This document shows, piece by piece, positions 1-9,439 of a DNA stretch of 64,000 nucleotides. Every line of letters starts with the position of its first letter. Positions within the stretch are counted from its first letter, which is position 1. The notes beneath the pieces are model-generated. The model had not been told where the DNA came from and made no database searches. It was given only the letters and a program-made list of their open reading frames with translations. Made by a program: the position numbers and the translations under genes. The stretch covers positions 16,005,337 through 16,069,336 of the forward strand of contig NC_087080.1 of assembly GCF_026151205.1 (NCBI RefSeq). The letters run 5' to 3'. The DNA is from Bolinopsis microptera. Lineage: Eukaryota; Ctenophora; Tentaculata; Lobata; Bolinopsidae.

Positions 1-120
1 TTCTTTTATTTTCTTTTATCTTCTCTTGTTTTCTTTTTTCTTATTTTATATTCTTTTATATTCTTTTATCTTCTTTTTTCTCTTTTTTTCTTTTTTTCTT
101 TTTCTTTTTATAATTTTATC
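1..120. repeat. Pyrimidine-rich low-complexity tract
   Basis: Repeats of TTCTTTTAT/TTCTTTTTT-like words fill the first 120 bases. Only T and C with scattered A are present until about 110. It is simple-sequence DNA with no coding content. From 121 to 556 I see nothing recognisable. Confidence 0.8.
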
Positions 121-556
121 ACGATTCGTTGCGGGAGATCAACTATAAACCCTTCGTCAGTGTATGGCAGGAGACCATCTGGACGATACTCCTCATATGT
201 TACACTTGTTAGATAAACTGAGAAAATGCTTTCAGCTTGTCGAAGCTGACCATAATTTAAAAAACGTTTATATAAGTTAAAGTTATTTTAATCCAGCATA
301 GAATCTGATAGGTCAATTAAATTGATATAAGATTTAAAGTACCATCCGATATGCCATATATTTTTCGTAGATATCGCAGGAGCTGATACACTCACTGCTA
401 CAGAGAAACACGGACTTTAATTTCAGCGGAAAAATGTGTACTCCTTGCTGTGGAGAGTGTGGACCTCAATTTTATTAAATCACCGTGTTTTTTGTGTAAA
501 GAATTCGGGTTAAGCTTATCACCGATGAAGGATCCTGACTTGCACATCGGAGCAAG

Positions 557-850
557 GTGGAACACCCCCTGTCTATCAACTATGATACTCTTTTGGAGAT
601 GGTGAAGAGTGGGACGAGCCATCAACAATATCCTCTTGTTTTGGAGATGGTGAAGACGAGCGCAAGGCAGGCTATTCAGCAGATTCAGATGCCCAAATCA
701 ACGTTCTACAAGTGGCGTTTTGTTGCAGAAATGAAGCTTGTCGACTCCTCACACTATCATCACCTAGCTGATCAGTTCAAGGGAACCAAGCTGTGTGATC
801 AATGCAAATACTGTTTATTTGAGGACTCTGCCTTTCTCAGAAAGAGTTAA
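557..850 (+). CDS. Hypothetical small protein or exon
   Basis: A 97-codon open frame that I do not recognise. The start context holds a near-duplicate of the sequence TTTTGGAGATGGTGAAGA (around 593 and 640), so residues LLEMVKS and VLEMVKT are a small internal duplication. Near the end lies C-x2-C-x2-C (CDQCKYC), which could bind a metal but is too little for a family call. It lies about 130 bases before the duplicated RING sequences and may be part of the same gene cluster. It may equally be a chance frame; no splice sites were needed or found. Confidence 0.22.
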   Translation: MEHPLSINYDTLLEMVKSGTSHQQYPLVLEMVKTSARQAIQQIQMPKSTFYKWRFVAEMKLVDSSHYHHLADQFKGTKLCDQCKYCLFEDSAFLRKS

Positions 851-968
851 AGTGGTGTGTGTGTGACGTGCAGCCAATTGATGAGGGTGCTGCAGATGGT
901 TGCACAGTGCAACAAATAAAAGCATAATGTAAGTTAATTAATTATCAGTTTTCGTTCGCAGTGATATT

Positions 969-1168
969 TCAACTTTCAACATGTTTTGTATACTTTGTTT
1001 CGCGGACATTGTGATAGAAGGAAAAGTATTCGCACTGTCACCATACATTTTGTTATACCTGTATTATACGGCAGAGGATTCGGGATAACCTTAACACCTG
1101 CCCGATATGCCTATCAACGATGATAGGGTTACAGAAACGTAACGCTATCACCGGAGAAGTGAAAGGTA
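969..1168 (+). pseudogene. Broken tandem copy of the RING-finger gene
   Basis: This stretch is a diverged direct duplicate of the sequence starting about 204 bases further on (ATGTTTTGTATACTTTG occurs at 981 and at 1185). The first 15 codons match the downstream RING protein, including C-x2-C, then small deletions and insertions shift the frame, remove the C-x-H-x2-C ligands, and give a stop after about 35 codons. The DNA for the later C-P-x-C pair is still visible in another frame (around 1096). It is a dead partial duplicate of the neighbouring gene. Confidence 0.65.
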
Positions 1169-1184
1169 AAAAGAAACTTTCAAC

Positions 1185-1532
1185 ATGTTTTGTATACTTT
1201 GTTTCGCGGACATTGTGATAGAAGGAAAAGCATGCGCCGGGCACTGTCACCATAAATTCTGTTATACCTGTATACGTCAGAGGACTCGGGATAACTTAAA
1301 CACCTGCCCGATATGCCTATCTACGATGATATGGTTGCAGAAACTTGACGGTATCACCGGAGAGCTTTTAGGTAAAAAGAAGCTGGTACCTAAAGTCAAA
1401 ATTAACCCCACCGATGCTCCGGAGCCAGCCTACGCCATCGAGCACATTAATTTTCTATGGAGGAATAGAGTCCGACAAGTCGGGCAACGCAGACTGAAGC
1501 AGTGTCGGAAACGGCTAGAGTTTCCTTGCTGA
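1185..1532 (+). CDS. Small RING-finger (C3HC4) protein
   Basis: A 115-residue open frame whose first 44 residues form a complete C3HC4 RING pattern: Cys3, Cys6, Cys21, His23, Cys26, Cys29, Cys41 and Cys44, with the spacing C-x2-C-x14-C-x-H-x2-C-x2-C-x11-C-x2-C. RING domains bind two zinc ions and usually recruit an E2 ubiquitin-conjugating enzyme, so an E3 ligase or protein-interaction role is expected. The remainder is basic (RNRVRQVGQRRLKQ) and has no domain I recognise. A broken copy lies directly upstream and a diverged relative downstream. The ORF begins with Met only two residues before the first zinc ligand, so upstream exons are possible. Confidence 0.6.
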   Translation: MFCILCFADIVIEGKACAGHCHHKFCYTCIRQRTRDNLNTCPICLSTMIWLQKLDGITGELLGKKKLVPKVKINPTDAPEPAYAIEHINFLWRNRVRQVGQRRLKQCRKRLEFPC

Positions 1533-1671
1533 TTATAGTTAACAAATATAATATCTAATTTAGATATAATATTTAATTAGGATGATATTCGTGATTTAAA
1601 TTTGATATTTGATTAACTATCGCTATGGTTATTATATTCTCTCATTATTAAATTTATTAAGTAATTTTTAG

Positions 1672-2376
1672 GAACTCTTTGTTTTACTCTCACCCAATCA
1701 TTGACAACATTCTGCGATATATGCTCTGCTATTATTTTAATAGAAGGGAGAACCTTCTTGAAGCATTGCAATCATACATTTTGCTACGTTTGTATTGCAC
1801 CGAAACTAGAAATTAGAAATGTTTAGCCCTATCTGCAAGCGCAGGGTAAATCACCTGCAAAAGATAAATCTGATAACCGAAGAGATCTCCCAATGTTTAC
1901 CAATATGCAGTCCTATTAATGATGCCCAGACAACCCTTCCCATGGAAGACGTTGAAAGCTCATGGGATATGATCCTCTCCCCAATCGCTAATGAAAAATC
2001 AAAGGTATGTTATTATGTATTATTATCTTTTTTTTCTATTCACTATGCATTTATAATTAAAGTAATGATTATCATAAGAATAAGGTTATTTATTTTATAT
2101 TTTCTAATATTATTTACTATTTTCTAGAACGATAGCTTTGAAAGGATTTTTGACTTGGAGATATCAATCGAGGATGCAGTGGATACGATGGTGCTACCGG
2201 AGTCATCTGAGGACTTCAGCCCCATCATAAGCAGCACATTCAAGGATTTAGAGCCGACTGTAAAATCGAGCGAAGAACAGGATATTAAGGGGTATAGTGA
2301 GATAAAGGCTCATTTCCATTTTGGGTTCAAGGAAGATTCATTGGATGAAAGTTTGCCGAAATTTTCTATTGATTAG
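1672..2376 (+). pseudogene. Third RING-like copy, two exons, frame broken in the RING
   Basis: An acceptor TTTTTAG ends at 1671. The frame after it carries C-x2-C (CDIC, from 1713) and H-C-N-H-x2-C-x2-C, aligning with the RING protein at 1185. It then hits TAG at 1824; the last ligand pair (S-P-I-C) and the following LQKxxxITxE stretch continue in another frame from 1819, so about 5 extra bases break the RING. The second frame has a clean donor (AAG|GTATGT, 2005) and acceptor (TTTTCTAG, 2127); exons 1819-2004 and 2128-2376 join in phase 0 and end in TAG. The second exon is acidic. The clean intron suggests a recently functional gene; an alternative start at 1819 without a full RING is possible. 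Confidence 0.5.
2005..2127 (+). other. Intron of the RING-like gene
   Basis: 123-bp intron, GTATGT donor, T-rich tract and TTTTCTAG acceptor. Both flanking exons read in the same phase (0). Confidence 0.6.
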
Positions 2377-2462
2377 GCTTTAATTAAAAATAACTTTGTT
2401 ATTTTTGTTAAAGCCTGTTCTGGATGTTTATATATTCATTTTATTCATTATTATTAAGCTCA

Positions 2463-2500
2463 TGCCTCATGGGATATGATCCTCTCCCCAATCACGATCA
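2463..2500 (+). repeat. Duplicate of the RING-like exon end
   Basis: The sequence around CTCATGGGATATGATCCTC repeats the exon end at about 1958-1986 nearly exactly, followed by a diverged remainder. It indicates a local segmental duplication of the gene cluster, so the exon-like frame at 2534 may belong to a second copy. Confidence 0.6.
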
Positions 2501-2533
2501 GAAATAGCTAAGAAGATAATGTACCTTGTTCAG

Positions 2534-2870
2534 ATCAAACAACGCCCTTCTTACTCATCTTCTTCAGTTCCCTTCAGAAGCAGTGGAGATAAGGAAACCG
2601 ACGCTACCTTCCATCACCAGCAAGTCCATCCTTGAAGATTATGTCGGTGGAAGATCGGGAGTCCTCTTTGACCCACTCGGCGTTTCATTAGACTTCCTGA
2701 AGGAGGACAACTGGAGTGAAGCACCGGAATATTCATTTATCGAATCCGTGAATCTCACACCGATTAACGACTCCTCTGAACGGGCATTGGCTCTGTCTAC
2801 CCGCTACAACATGCAGAAAGTACTCCCTAAAGACCAAAAAGGATCTAACGAAGATGTTCTAAATTATGTT
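2534..2870 (+). CDS. Exon-like frame with SSERALALSTRYN motif
   Basis: A CTTGTTCAG acceptor precedes an open frame that continues to 2960. Its character changes to AT-rich and hydrophobic after about residue 110, so the true exon probably ends near 2850-2870; the donor is unclear. The peptide SSERALALSTRYN recurs as SSERALALATRLN at 5089-5130 with different synonymous codons, which argues that both are or were protein-coding. I do not recognise the protein. It follows the RING-like exons on the same strand and could be a further exon of that gene or of its duplicate. Confidence 0.4.
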
Positions 2871-2960
2871 TTTATGTTGTGTAATATAATATGTATATTT
2901 TGTTTGATATGTTATAATTTTTACTCTTATTCAAAACATTCAGTATCTTTCATTCAATAA

Positions 2961-4967
2961 GGGTCAGAAGTAGAACAAATCTTAGATCATTAATCTTCAA
3001 AACCAATAAATAAAACAGAAAAAAGACGGTTTTCCTAAGTTTCTATGACTTAATTTCTTGAATGGGCGTTGTCATCCAAGGGCGTGGTTTTCAACACCAT
3101 CAGAGCTTAAATCCCAAATTAAACATGACATTTATATTTGAATAACGAATCGCAGACAGCTATAAACGTTACTCCTTTCTACTAAAAAAGCCGATTTAAG
3201 ATATTTTATCTATATAAGGAGCCCATAAAATATGGGTGTGGCCGAAGCGGGGGTCAGATGGTCGAGTTGGAACATGAAATTTGATTGGTGGTTTTTGAAC
3301 CTATAGGCTATAAGGAACGTTAGATAAGATCTCCAATCAATTAATTCAACAACATTTTGTTTTCTAACCTACCTACCGGGAATAGTTGTTCCCAACTAAA
3401 GGCATGCTGGTATATCATGCGCTGCTTATGACCCTGTAACTTCTTCTGATGCCGATTGCCGATTGCCGGAGGTCTTTCTAACTATTTTGGTTCTCGTGTC
3501 CCCTCGAAATGTAACGATTGCGTCCTTCGTAGTTTATAACGTCAATACATCTTACTACAAATTAGCGGATACAATAAGTATAAAAACCAATCCCCATTCA
3601 TATAACTTATTATAAAACAGGATCTTACTGACAAAAGAAATTCTGAAAAATTCATATAACTAATAAAATAATATGCAATATGCATAATAGAAGCCGTAGT
3701 TGACGGAGAGTCTTACAAGGGTAACAAGCTATTCATCCCACGCATCCCTATCAAACCAATTGATGGGACCTTTCTATTTGATATGACTCGCCGACAATTC
3801 CCTTTAAGACCCTGTTTGGCGATCACACGTCCAACAAGGCCCAAGAACAAACTTTGAAAAAGGTAACATCTTCTTGGACCGGCCATTCTTTTCTCATGGC
3901 CAATACTATGTGGGGCAAAGCAGGGTTTTGGAAAGGACGCTATAATGAGTTTTGTCGTTCGACATTGGAACCCTGATAAGGGGCAATTTACCCAACTCCA
4001 TTGTATCGCTCAAGTTTTTCCTATCCATAAAGGAGATATAAATTGTTTCTATCACAGTTTAAGTTCTATATCGGAAATCTACATAACATTTTTTTCTTTC
4101 TGACAGTCTTTTTATCAACAGATCCAGCTGTTAACGAGTGTATCTAGAAACGAGAAACTGAAATTTTATTCCTCACAATTGTTGGATGAAGAAGAAAGAT
4201 CAAAGAGACTAGCAAAATTATTTTCTAGACATCTCCCTCTACCATGGACTGGGTAGTCTTATCTTATCGCTCTATTGTCACTTAATTACCCCAATCAAGG
4301 GCAATATATATACGGGATTTGAGAGCACTAGAGAGTGCATCTTTAACTTTAAATCTTGATCTCACGGTATTATAACTGCTGAGTACCTTAACCTAGAACG
4401 GGTTGTTATTTACCTAGACTTAGGTTCTCATTATATATTATACCCTAAAATACTGTTACTGTACATCATTACCTTATCCAAACAGGATTTCATATAACTT
4501 GTCTCCTTTGTACTCACTTACATATCAAACTAAATACAGTCCCCTTTATTTCAACCCGAGTAGCTCTACAGGATGCGCTGATCCGGCTGTGCCATTGCAC
4601 CACTGTGCCATGCGAGGTGGTTAATAATGGGCTCAAAGAACACTCAGAACATGCTCCTTTAACATCCAAGACAATATTATGTTTAAAAATGGGTAACATA
4701 AACCTAGAAACTACTTTAAGCAGCATAGTGGTAGTATGTACGCTTAATCGGAACAGTGATGATAATAGAACTGTTCTTAAGTTAGACTTTATTTCAGACA
4801 GTATTAGCAATAAGATCAGAAATCATATTGAACAGAACAAATACATATTGTGAAGTAAAGAACGTGGTGTACAAAATTACTTGTAAGATTATTATAGTAT
4901 CGGAGAGACGTGCAGGATCGAGGGCACATGATAACTGATAAGCTCGGAGAGTACTTACGAATACAAT
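2961..4967. other. No identifiable gene
   Basis: About 2 kb of AT-rich sequence with only short frames. I found no protein family, clear exon pair, long tandem repeat or terminal inverted repeat. Two overlapping frames around 4514-4853 on opposite strands show no recognisable content. Confidence 0.4.
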
Positions 4968-5019
4968 ATGCTCATATATCCCCTTACACTAGCCCGGTTC
5001 ATAAAAAAAACATTTTCAA

Positions 5020-5174
5020 ATAATTGCGGTAATAGAGTGAACTTCTACGGATTCCTACAGAGAATCACGAGCGACACTACAGAAACTAACTCCTCAGAAC
5101 GGGCACTTGCCCTAGCTACGAGACTAAACTCTCATATCTTCTTCTTCGTAGGGGGCAGTGGTCTATACTACTAA
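5020..5174 (+). CDS. Second exon-like frame with SSERALALATRLN motif
   Basis: An open frame on the plus strand contains SSERALALATRLN, a paralogue of the stretch at about 2788-2826. Ten or more residues are conserved while third codon positions differ, typical of constraint on protein. The upstream parts also correspond loosely (VNFYG... against VNLTP...). Boundaries are uncertain; the frame ends at TAA 5172-5174. Function unknown; probably an exon or fragment of a duplicated gene. Confidence 0.35.
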
Positions 5175-5239
5175 GGAATAGGTCAAAACCACTATAAGAT
5201 AGAGCATTGAAACTCTCATATCACGAGAGACGAGGAGTA

Positions 5240-5445
5240 GGACTCCTTCCAGAAACTAGTTCAAGCGGTCGAATCTCACCGGAAGAGATACGGACTAGAA
5301 ACGAAGGAAGACCTTAAGAAGCTTTCGGCACCAATGTAATTATGGTTTTACCACCGTGTTTTGGTTCAGCCGAAATAAATTTTACTATGATGTTTACATA
5401 AGGTTTCTCACTCCAGCTGCAGTGAGATACGGACTAGAAACAAAG
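5240..5445 (+). repeat. Short local repeat
   Basis: The phrase GAGATACGGACTAGAAACRAAGGAAG occurs at about 5284 and again at about 5424. It is a local duplication without a coding interpretation. Confidence 0.4.
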
Positions 5446-5661
5446 GAAGCATCCTAACATAAGTGCAGTATCATTTGTCGCAAAAAAATCAGAATAATCA
5501 GAAATTATTTGGAACTCCCAAAAACTGTCTAAAGAAAGCTTTGTTAGATTTTATTTGTAAATGTTGTTTGATATTGATGATAATTTTATTCTTAAACATA
5601 AACTGTCGTATTCAATCTATTAACAAACCAAACTAAATAAAAATATCAAATCAATCTTGAC

Positions 5662-5905
5662 AGGTAAAATTGGCCAAGAAATAAGAGTTTTAGAGCCCAA
5701 AATTTGGATTGTGCTCGGTTGCATGCGGAGGAGGATCTCAAAGTAGAAGCAGAAGTTGACGAACCGGAATCTCAAGACTGCAACGCTGACCCTTGCCCTT
5801 GGAGATCAGACGACAGGCGATGTGATCCGCAGTTCCCCCTCGCGGATGGCTCTCCTAGTCAGTGTAACCCTGACCACCCTAAAGGCTATGTTTGCTGTTA
5901 TTTTC
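5662..5905 (+). pseudogene. Thrombospondin type-1 / Cys-rich module fragment, frameshifted
   Basis: After an acceptor-like GACAG, one frame from 5703 reads the TSP1 signature CSVACGGGSQSRSRS and then reaches a stop; a second frame continues with EPESQDCNADPCP, the usual TSP1 end, then a Cys-rich module (DRRCDPQFPLADGSPSQC..., ending in CC). TSP1 repeats are secreted, disulphide-bonded modules of matrix and receptor proteins, and the second module is one I associate with cnidarian and lancelet extracellular proteins. One frameshift separates the two parts, so this is a broken or mis-sequenced exon. No signal peptide or further modules are visible nearby. Confidence 0.55.
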
Positions 5906-6189
5906 TTATAAGAAATATAAGAAGAAAAACAACCTTAAAACTGCAGCTACCTCCGAGTTTCAGTTAACTCCAAGAATGCAAAATATGGTTCAAAGACCAG
6001 AATATTAGGATCGATAACTATAAGCAAGATTTTGTACAAGAGTTCCGTCAAATGTTATGCCTAAGCTAAGTAAATTAGCAGGATATGTTGTAAATGTCTA
6101 CTTTCCAATGCATATGTTTAATGTTTATTATGATTGTGTATGGTTCCGTTTATTTATTTAAGGAGATAAGTTTTATTAAGGAGGTTATT

Positions 6190-6497
6190 AAGAATAAGTC
6201 TGAAAGGGATATTATTTTAAGTATGTTCAAATCAACAGTTATTTTGCGCATCCACATAATAGTTTAATGGCAATGTTAGGGGATAAGAATTACGTATTAA
6301 GGAAAAAGGCCGTAGATTTGGTTAAGGACTTAAGGGGTGTTGATGAAGTGTGTACGGAGTTAAATTATTACTTACCTAGACTTAATTTTGATGCTGAAGG
6401 GTATTCTGATTTATGTAATATGAGTAAAGTTGATGATCGTTGGGTTTATTTGTCATTCATGGGAGATTTCGTATATGTAACCGAACCGGCCCACTAA
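6190..6497 (+). CDS. Mobile-element-associated ORF fragment (SYFAHPHNSLMAMLGD type)
   Basis: The frame from about 6215 through the stop at 6495-6497 contains SYFAHPHNSLMAMLGD followed by a charged helical stretch, LNFDAEGYSDL and VTEPAH. I associate this wording with an uncharacterised protein family scattered in invertebrate genomes in mobile-element context, but I cannot name its function. It precedes a family-B DNA polymerase fragment on the same strand. Probably a fragment, since upstream codons contain stops. Confidence 0.35.
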
Positions 6498-6604
6498 GGG
6501 TTTAGATGTAAGGAGACCAGTTGGCCACTACCCTGGATCAATCACCCAGGGTAGTGGAGACGCCTGATCTCTATAGAATTGGTGGCGTGTACAAACATCG
6601 ACAG

Positions 6605-7240
6605 CAGCACTTAAATTGTTAATGTGTAGGTTCTGGTATGATGTCCTCAACTCCTCAAGGTCTAATATAGTAGCATTAAACTATGTTTTACGGATACAGA
6701 TAGTTTACTATATTGGGTTGAAACTGCCGATCTGCATAAAGACTTTCAAGATATGGCCAGTCATTTTGTCACAAGTAATTTTCCTACTGAGCATCCTTTA
6801 TTTGATTTAACTAACAAGGCAGTACCGGGCTTAATGAAAAATGAATTTGCGGGTAAATTTGGCTCTGAGTTTGTAGGATTAATAAGTGAATTATATAGCT
6901 GTAAAGTTCATGAGGGCGATGATAAGATGGCAGCAGCAGGGATTAAACGTAAAGTTGCTAAACGTAACTTATTACATGAGAAATATAAAAGTGTTTTGTT
7001 AGGTGGGGAGGAAGTTATTATTAACCAAACCACTATTAGAAGTTTTAATCATACAATGTATACTGTTAAGCAGAATAAATGTGCGCTTTCTGCCATTGAT
7101 AACAAGAGATATATATTACCAGACTTAGTTAGCACTAAAGCTTTGGGGCATTGCCGTAATAATCCTCTATACAACACAATCAAGGAAAATATGAAGCTGG
7201 ACGTCAAGGTAATTTTATTTGATTTCTTATTCATTAGATA
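6605..7240 (+). pseudogene. Family-B DNA polymerase C-terminal fragment (Maverick/Polinton-like)
   Basis: The frame MLMCRFWYDVL (6616) resembles the helix before polymerase motif C. After a frame change, motif C is present as DTDS (about 6691), followed by LLYWVE and a long frame through 7241 containing the usual tail of transposon-encoded protein-primed polymerases: HPLF, GKFGSEFVGL, AAGIKRKVAK, the F-N-H-x-x-Y-T-V-K-x-N-K-x-A-L-S block and DNKRYILPD. Such polymerases copy Maverick/Polinton-type elements. The N-terminal exonuclease and motifs A/B are not seen, and at least one frameshift exists, so this is a decayed piece. A donor (CAAG|GTAATT, 7210) suggests exon use or chance. Confidence 0.6.
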
Positions 7241-7314
7241 AAATATTATGATAACAATTATTCCATACCTTACCTTTTATTTAATAACAATTTATTAATC
7301 AACATTACTTCAGG

Positions 7315-7470
7315 TAGAACATTTCTCTAAATTCTACCATTAGAAGCTGATTAATGCTAGAGAATACTCCTTTGACGCCTGCGACACGTGCTTTAAGTAC
7401 AAAGCTCAGACGGAGGAGTGCTCATGCAACGAGGAGCCGGCAAATCACCACATTGGATGTTATGTCTAAT
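7315..7470 (+). CDS. Cys-rich short exon-like frame downstream of the polymerase
   Basis: After TTCAG at 7315 one frame carries C-x2-C-x9-C-x-C (CDTCFKYKAQTEECSC) followed by NEEPANHHIGC and a stop. It may be a zinc-binding module of the same element or gene family. The end overlaps the first unit of the ~504-bp tandem array. The function is unknown. Confidence 0.25.
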
Positions 7471-8661
7471 TTGTACTTTGTGTTGAATGGGAGGATTTGT
7501 TTGCCGAATCGGTAAAGATATACCTGCATGAGAAGATCGTCATGGAGCCAAGTAGAAGGAGGCAACTAGTGTAACTTTGTCTGTAATTTTGTTACTAATT
7601 GCAACTTTATCTGTAATTCTTCATTAATAGTTAATACTTACACTGTTTCTAGGATGAGCTACAGTTGTTATATTATATATAAAGAGACAAAGGATGAAGA
7701 GGGACAGCTGCTGAATGAAGAGCTTTGCAGGAGATGTCAAGAAGATGAAAGAGTTAGGAGAAGAGAAATAAAGATGAAGAAAGAGATAGAGAAGATAGGA
7801 CGAAAGTGTCTAAATCTTAAAATCAATCTTTTTATTTAGGTAATTTGATTCTCGATTTTTTTAGATCTTCGTTTTTTTAGTACTAATTAAACTAACCAAC
7901 TTAATTCCATTGTAGCTAATGATGTAATCTTACTAAGTAAAAATTCATTAGAATTTCCTATAGTTATGTCTAATTTGTACTTTGTGTTGAATGGGAGGAT
8001 TTGTTTGCCGAATCGGTAAAGATATACCTGCATGAGAAGATCGTCATGGAGCCAAGTAGAAGGAGGCAACTAGTGTAACTTTGTCTGTAATTTTGTTACT
8101 AATTGCAACTTTATCTGTAATTCTTCATTAATAGTTAATACTTACACTGTTTCTAGGATGAGCTACAGTTGTTATATTATATATAAAGAGACAAAGGATG
8201 AAGAGGGACAGCTGCTGAATGAAGAGCTTTGCAGGAGATGTCAAGAAGATGAAAGAGTTAGGAGAAGAGAAATAAAGATGAAGAAAGAGATAGAGAAGAT
8301 AGGACGAAAGTGTCTAAAATCTTAAAATCAATCTTTTTATTTAGGTAATTTGATTCTCGATTTTTTTAGATCTTCGTTTTTTTTAGTACTTATTAAACTA
8401 ACCAACTTAATTCCATTGTAGCTAATGATGTAATCTTACTAAGTAATAATTCATTATAATTTCCTATAGTTATGTCTAAGTACTCGGTGTTTAATGGGAA
8501 GGTTTTGTTTGCCGAATCGGTAAAGATATACCTGCATGAGAAGATCGTCATGGAGCTACAGTTGTTATATTATATATAAAGAGACAAAGGATGAAGAGGG
8601 ACAGCTGCTGAATGAAGAGCTTTGCAGGAGATGTCAAGAAGATGAAAGAGTTAGGAGAAGA
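7462..8661 (+). repeat. Tandem array, ~504-bp unit, left part
   Basis: Units start with TATGTCTAATTTGTACTTTG (7462, 7966) and a diverged third at about 8470. Each holds a short frame (VEWEDLFAESVKIYLHEKIV), a GTGTAACTTT...TTTCTAG intron-like stretch, and a second short frame with YKETKDEEGQLLNEELCRRCQ. The third unit has lost everything between ATCGTCATGGA and GCTACAGTTG, so the two short frames are fused there. The array stops at 8661 in the middle of a unit and resumes at 12877, so a nested insertion split it. The repeated frames may derive from a small gene; I do not recognise the product. Confidence 0.75.
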
Positions 8662-9100
8662 GTTGGGGACCGGCCCGAAGTACCAGCCAATGTTTACTCA
8701 AAAAATAATATATATAATAAGTGTTATCAATTCAAACTCAAAACTCACTAAAGATTAGATCTCATTAAAACGATTAATATGTATATCATGGAGCTTGTTG
8801 AACAAAGCATAGCTGAGCACATATAAAGTTGCCTTTAGTTAAAATTATCATATTAATGCCCTTTTATAGTTGTAGAGTGGAAACAGGCGCATAGCTACGG
8901 CTAGCTAGCTATTCCAAAATTTTTTAAATTTAACGACTGTTATCAGTCGCATAGCGTCATGCCTTTTTTGCTGGCGAATTGATGGCAGTGTAACTGAGAT
9001 GGTATGCAGTGAAATTGATTCTGTGATGGCGTGCTTATGAGACAGAGATATTATTAGCATTGCGGTTGATGTTGCGCTCTGATTTCCTTAGTCCCGTTAT
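8662..9100. other. Left flank of the nested insertion
   Basis: About 440 bp between the interrupted tandem array and the foldback element. It is probably the remaining 3' part of the minus-strand LINE whose coding part lies at 11927-12874, but no poly-A/T tail or coding sequence is visible, so this is an inference from position. Confidence 0.3.
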
Positions 9101-9439
9101 TAATCGGGTAACTGGAAAAAGTCCCGCACACATTGGGACGTCCGCGGAATTTCTCGATGTAATCCGATTTATATGACCCTAAATAACACTAATTACTCGG
9201 GTACACTTTTTCACCGGTGGGGCATTTCTCGGAATCACGCCCTTTTAGACCGCACCCATATCGCCACCCCCACTATAAATTATCTCGGCTTCTGATTGAG
9301 ATACAGACCTCAATTATGAACCAAAATGTGCCTAAGATGCATGTTTATATTAGTGCTATGAAGATACTTAAGGCCTAAGAGACTTAGTTTTTGAGAAATC
9401 GCCAAAAATCCGATTTTACTATATTAGCAGTCTCGAGTA

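Noticed and set aside
9101-9115. piggyBac-type TTAA target duplication for the first foldback element
   Set aside because: The left flank can be read TTAA but the right one is TTAT, and the ends do not match piggyBac termini; only TA/TAT is supported.
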